Shown: one piece after another, positions 60,901 to 64,000 of the stretch
How positions within the stretch are numbered: the first letter of the stretch is position 1
Layout of the letters: each line of letters starts with the position of its first letter
NCBI GenBank assembly: GCA_014773175.1
Contig: VXCM01003229.1
Location: 39,390 to 103,389, forward strand
From: Lucifuga dentata
Lineage: Eukaryota > Chordata > Actinopteri > Ophidiiformes > Bythitidae
Direction of reading: 5' to 3'
Length of the DNA: 64,000 bases
The notes under the pieces: model-generated
Seen by the model: only the letters and a program-made list of their open reading frames with translations
Database searches by the model: none
What the model was told of the DNA's origin: nothing
Made by a program: the position numbers and the translations under genes

Positions 60901-62666
60901 GGTGATCTGTTTACAGTAGCCTGTATATGGGAAACATTTCCGTGCTGTTTGGCTTAGAAACAAGAAAGCGAGAGCTCAAATTCATGTAGCCTTTAACTCT
61001 GCTGTAACTGTATCTCACAGGTATTGACTTTTTCCTATTTTGGTTTATTGTACACACAAACCTCAGCTCCTGTTACTGTCACAATGAGAAAAAGCTCAGA
61101 TTTTCTTTCATGGCCTGTTTGGATTCACTCATTCATTCACTCATTCAGCCATCACACAGAGGAAATAATTGAACTATTTAAGCAAATCCTTTTCTCAAAG
61201 GCAGACATAAGACAAATATAACAGTGACCACCAAGACCATCAAAGGGGAAACATCACAGCGATGTCAGACACTGTGTAATTACATGTGGTCATAAGTCAT
61301 CCCGGGCTTCATATTCTCCACTCCCACAGGACCAGAGGACTTGTTTCTCCTCTTGTCCTTTTGCAGGGCAGTAGTTACAAGCAGAGGAAGGAAGGAAGGA
61401 GGTACAACTTCTGTCTCCAGGGACAGTTTGTACTTAAATCAATACTGCTCCATTACTACTACAAAAGGTAGATGATGTAGTAAATGTGTAATGAAGAGAA
61501 GCAGGTTTGTCTTCTCTCTCTCTCTCTCGTGTGTGTGTGTGGGGGGTGTAATGATAATGAATAGAATTCCTGTTTCTTCCACATGCCTCTGATGCAAACA
61601 TCTCCTCAGTGGCCTCCTGAGACTTTGCAGGAATTAAAGGAGATAATTCAAGCTTGTCAGTTTTAACTGATTACTGGTTTCCCCGATTGCAGCTCTTTCC
61701 TGTTCTCATTTTCTAGCAAGTAAACAAATGAATTGACCCCATGCTCTTTGGTTTAGAAGCACAGAAACTTGAGCTTGCACTTTTTGCACCAGCTTGAACT
61801 TTTATCTGATTTCGAAATGGATCGCAGGTTTTCTCTTGAATATTCCAGATACTCCTCCTTCTGCATAGCGCTGATTGACATGGGTCAAGCTGCTCTCTTC
61901 AGCCCAGCTGAACTCCTCGGAATCATTTCCATAACTGGATTAAGTTTACTTGAACATTCAACAGCTAGCCTCTTCTTCTGCTCAAATGACCTGGCTCAGG
62001 CCCAGATAACAAAACTGTAACTGATATGGAATTTCATCTGGCTCTCCCAAGTTTCAAAACAGCAACTCCAGAATATGACCCCATATTCTCAGCCTGATTT
62101 TGTTTTCCTGCTAATCAGTAACAGATGTGTGCAGTCTGCCTACATGCACTCCCGTGTTCTCCAGCTGTATGTTGTGCTCGTGCACTGATTTTTGGATCTG
62201 TGGGTCTCGGTCCAACAGCAGTCACGCCAGTTTGTTGTTCTTTTTCGTCAGCTCAACCCTCTCTGCTATGATGTCATTGGCTGGTTGTGAAATACTTCAG
62301 GAAATGAGGACCTCACTGAACTCTGAGTCTTGCACATTTCTCCTGTATCTCTTGTGTTTCCTGATCTATAATGGGTTTTGCTTAATCTTTTTTTCCCTCT
62401 TTATGTCCAGCAGCTATGCTCTGTAATAACAGACCCCTGAGAAATAATAACGAGTGATAATAACCAGAATGCAGCATGCTGTTTCTGCTTACCTGTTTGT
62501 GTTTATTGGCTTTTCTTGATGCATATGTTGCATTTTCTTTTCCTACAGAGGACAGCATCACTGAGCCAGCTTCCTGTTGAAGACCTCAGAGACCCGCTGC
62601 CTCCTCACTGGAGATGCTACATGTCACCACAAGGGCAGCGCTACTATGTCAACACAGCAAGCAATG
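46030..62666 (+). CDS. gas7: Growth arrest-specific 7, first two coding exons (partial gene)
   Basis: GAS7 is an SH3-WW-F-BAR adaptor that bends membranes and bundles actin, best known in neurite outgrowth and phagocytosis. Exon 46030-46209 encodes 60 residues starting MSGSYCKSLYPFSGEQHQQG and running through GGWWEGEKDGARGWFPSSYV, a complete SH3 core. Exon 62549-62666 follows a TTTTCCTACAG acceptor, in phase 0. It encodes RTASLSQLPVEDLRDPLPPH, then WRCYMSPQGQRYYVNTASN, the first half of the WW domain, and ends phase 1 before GTAGGT. The second WW tryptophan and the F-BAR domain lie beyond the window. The start is the first ATG (46030), in GGCGATGTC context. The intron is 16.3 kb and full of repeats. 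Which teleost paralogue (gas7a or gas7b) this is cannot be told. Confidence 0.93.
46568..46634. repeat. (CTCA)n microsatellite
   Basis: A long tetranucleotide array in gas7 intron 1, merging into CGCACACG repeats. Confidence 0.9.
47634..48212. mobile_element. TTAA-flanked MITE, copy 5
   Basis: The ends TAAAGGACCATACCACCC and GGTATGGTCCTTTAA are inverted repeats. The interior runs opposite to copy 1. In gas7 intron 1. Confidence 0.87.
48440..48606 (+). mobile_element. Probable truncated tRNA-derived SINE
   Basis: Contains GTGGGTTCAAATCT, a good pol III B-box match, followed by CCTTTCCTGTCACTTCCTGC and CCTAAAAATAGCCATTAAA, resembling the body and tail of fish tRNA SINEs. The A-box region is poorly preserved. 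Confidence 0.4.
49313..49625. mobile_element. Non-autonomous element family R3, copy 1
   Basis: Begins TTTAAAGGGCACACATACAG and contains an A-run, a TTATGCTGCAGCATTGTTG stretch and CAAGGCAGTTCAGGGGCATA. It shares order and sequence with 57430-57965 and, inverted, with 62707-63010. Confidence 0.55.
50400..50432. repeat. 13-bp inverted repeat
   Basis: AACCTTAAAGGTT and its complement AACCTTTAAGGTT are separated by seven bases. In gas7 intron 1. Confidence 0.8.
50838..51000 (-). mobile_element. tRNA-derived SINE fragment
   Basis: On the minus strand an A-box-like GGCCTGGTGGTTTTACAG is followed by a B-box-like AGGTTCAATCCTA, then GCAAATCGCTCTGGATCAGA, the body typical of fish SINEs. Confidence 0.55.
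51748..51806. repeat. (CTT)n microsatellite
   Basis: About 19 CTT units directly precede a Tc1-like element. Confidence 0.9.
51819..52529. mobile_element. Tc1-like element, copy C
   Basis: The left end TACACTACAGCCAGAAGTTT matches copy B, and the right end is partly eroded (AAAACTTCTGGCCTTTTGTA). It contains a G-run with an N at 52170 and a plus-strand transposase remnant. In gas7 intron 1. Confidence 0.72.
52172..52320 (+). pseudogene. Tc1 transposase fragment
   Basis: The plus-strand frame encodes [20 protein letters not shown], then [10 protein letters not shown], with the NDPKHSSK block characteristic of the Tc1 catalytic region. The homologous stretch in copy B is on the opposite strand. 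No complete catalytic triad is present. Confidence 0.65.
52636..53186. mobile_element. TTAA-flanked MITE, older subfamily
   Basis: The left end TTAAAGGACCCTACTGGTGG is followed by GAGCCCAATGAAT. The right end is decayed after GGGCTTAAACATGC. Same layout as 7757-8534 and 14319-14814. Confidence 0.65.
53923..53952. repeat. Perfect 30-bp palindrome
   Basis: The left half CATACGTGTGAGAAA is followed without any loop by its exact complement TTTCTCACACGTATG. In gas7 intron 1. Confidence 0.9.
54869..54910. repeat. (CA)n microsatellite
   Basis: About 20 CA units; open frames here are repeat artefacts. Confidence 0.9.
54911..56748. other. gas7 intron 1, no feature recognised
   Basis: AT-rich non-coding sequence with a short TA tract near 55035 and a G-run with N at 55452. 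No exon or transposon was recognised. Confidence 0.5.
56746..56812. mobile_element. Solo end of the TTAA-flanked MITE (older subfamily)
   Basis: TTAAAGGAGCAAACTGGTGA followed by CATGTTTGAGCCCAATATAT is one terminal repeat without the partner end. Confidence 0.55.
57322..57356. repeat. 14-bp perfect hairpin
   Basis: AGGAATACAAATGA pairs exactly with TCATTTGTATTCCT across a seven-base loop. In gas7 intron 1. Confidence 0.85.
57430..57965. mobile_element. Non-autonomous element family R3, copy 2
   Basis: The most complete copy: a long A-run near 57509, ATTCTGATTGGTCAGCTGCA, GGGCAGTTCAGGACCCATG and an end reading CAAAATATGTCCCCTTTA. Same orientation as copy 1. The left boundary is uncertain. 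Confidence 0.6.
58202..58781. mobile_element. TTAA-flanked MITE, copy 6
   Basis: The ends TTAAAGGACCATACCACCC and GGTATGGTCCTTTAA are inverted repeats. The interior runs opposite to copy 1. In gas7 intron 1. Confidence 0.87.
58782..62548. other. gas7 intron 1, 3' portion
   Basis: Largely unique non-coding sequence up to the WW exon, with small CT and GT tracts near 61516-61550. Open frames at 58870-59169 and 62127-62426 have no family resemblance and no conserved splice context. Confidence 0.5.
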
Positions 62667-62706
62667 GTAGGTCGATATGTATTATAAAAGTTTAAAAAAA
62701 ATGGAC

Positions 62707-63010
62707 TTTAAAGGGTTTATATTATGCCTTTGCATTTTTTTTAATTTTTCATTGTTTTTAGTAATTTAATATAATAGTCTTAAACATTGTCAAAACTTGA
62801 GGTTTATGCCTATTGCATCCAGTAAGACAAATATGTAGGTCCTGAACTGCCCTCAAAGTTTCATTTTCGATTCGTCCTTCAATTCGGTAACATGTTTACG
62901 TCAACGTGATCCACCCACAAAATACAAGGCTGAAGCGAGTATTTGGTCAGCATCTGCCATGGCATGGCTGGCCAATCAGAACAGAGCATGCTTTACAGAC
63001 AATGAAGGGA
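62707..63010. mobile_element. Non-autonomous element family R3, copy 3 (inverted)
   Basis: Reads AAAGGGTTTATATTATGCC, then GGTCCTGAACTGCCCTCAAA and GGCCAATCAGAACAGAGCAT. It parallels the reverse complement of 57430-57965. In gas7 intron 2. Confidence 0.6.
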
Positions 63011-63663
63011 ATCGAGAAGATTTTTTTTTTTTTTTTTNTTTTTTTTTTTTTTTTGCGGTTTTGTAAATATCCGGATATTGGATAAGAAACAAAGAGAGGA
63101 GGAAATTCCATCTTCTGTTTTTCTGTGTATAAAAAAATGATTGGGCTTGCATGAGGAAGCTTGCATCTGATAGTCAGTGATATTCAGTCTTGCAAACTCC
63201 ACCAAGAAGTACCTGAACAATCAGAGTTGGAGGCAAAATGGTTTTAGTTTCGGTATCACCATGGGTCATGATTCTTTGGTACAAAAGCTTCCTGAGGTTC
63301 TGGAAAAGTGTCTGCGGCGCTTTTCTATCAAAGACATTCAACAGATGAAAGGCAAAAGTGTTTTCCACTTCTAATGTTTTCCACAAAAAGGTTGAAATGT
63401 CTTCCTGCAAGGTAACTCGACACCTTGTGTGTTTCTTTTCACTTACAGAAAAAGTCTTTTTCTAGTTTTAATTCGTCACTTTATTTGCACTGAGAAAACT
63501 GGTGAAAACAAGGAGACTTCTGTGGTTTTGTTTTTCTTGTTTATTGTAATTATGGTGCTTATATGAAAAACTGGGGGGATATCTTTCATGAAAATGTCAC
63601 ACGGTAGAACCAGACTTTTATCTTAAAATATTACTCAATTGATTCCTTCTGCCTGTAATGGAA

Positions 63664-64000
63664 TTAAAGGACCATACCACCCATTTTGCATGTTTGAGCC
63701 TAATATATTCAATTTTCATACATGTTATTGACAGTCATTTCCCAAAGCATACTACTGGAATGGTGAATTAAAAATGTTTTTCCTACCTTCCAGACCTCCA
63801 TTGGTTTCAGTTCATTCTGCTATTAAAATCAACTTGTTGATACTTGAAACGTTCTTGGGATAGGTAATCCATCATCACCAACAAGACGTGTATTCAGGTT
63901 GTTTTAGAAGTTACATAATTTCAGCGTTTAGACTCAATAAAAAGCATGGAGTGAATATATGTCTCCACCGGGGAATATAGTCCCAAAAGAAGACCTGTGT
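63664..64000. mobile_element. TTAA-flanked MITE, copy 7 (cut by window edge)
   Basis: Begins TTAAAGGACCATACCACCC in the orientation of copy 1 and runs off the window. It carries TTACATAA at 63911-63918, one base from the D-box consensus. Confidence 0.85.

Noticed and set aside
62127..62426. 99-codon frame upstream of the gas7 WW exon
   Set aside because: No conserved motif and no splice sites in phase with either gas7 exon; the SH3 exon ends phase 0 and joins the WW exon directly.

Overview
The window is vertebrate nuclear DNA, almost certainly from a teleost fish. The genes are split by short GT-AG introns. The introns and spacers carry many small DNA transposons of fish type (Tc1/mariner, a PIF/Harbinger remnant, TTAA-flanked MITEs), CA/GT microsatellites and tRNA-derived SINE pieces. 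No bacterial or viral gene organisation is present. The species cannot be named from the sequence.

Layout: (1) 374-835 (+), last two coding exons of phf5a, a U2 snRNP SF3b subunit. (2) 3507-13687 (-), tef, a PAR-bZIP transcription factor of the circadian output, with two alternative first coding exons (8977-9097 and 13612-13687). (3) 20817-32173 (-), zc3h7b (RoXaN-like TPR and CCCH zinc-finger RNA-binding protein), 19 coding exons found; the expected C-terminal zinc-finger exons were not found. (4) 34415-39998 (+), rangap1, the GTPase-activating protein for Ran, 15 coding exons, complete (562 aa). (5) 46030 to beyond the right edge (+), gas7, of which the SH3 and first WW-domain exons are present, separated by a 16.3-kb intron. 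zc3h7b and rangap1 are divergent (about 2.2 kb between start codons), and phf5a and tef are convergent.

The block phf5a-tef-zc3h7b-rangap1 keeps the order and orientation I recall for human chromosome 22q13. However, tob2 is absent between phf5a and tef, and rangap1 is followed by gas7 (human 17p13) rather than chadl/l3mbtl2. The genes do not form a pathway; their proximity is conserved synteny. tef shows clock-type features: an upstream promoter with two CACGTG E-boxes and three CCAAT boxes, and a MITE in its long intron carrying a TTATGTAA D-box, the kind of site TEF itself binds.

Mobile DNA: seven copies of one roughly 580-bp TTAA-flanked MITE family plus older relatives, three copies of a Tc1-like element (two with transposase remnants), one Tc1/mariner MITE, one PIF/Harbinger transposase remnant inside a zc3h7b intron, three copies of another non-autonomous element, and a 3-kb foldback element with about 350-400-bp terminal inverted repeats full of a short tandem motif (41715-44701).

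The assembly itself has a signature artefact: ten single N characters, each flanked by a 62-68-bp direct repeat. These are almost certainly unmerged contig overlaps, and three of them touch exons or splice regions.
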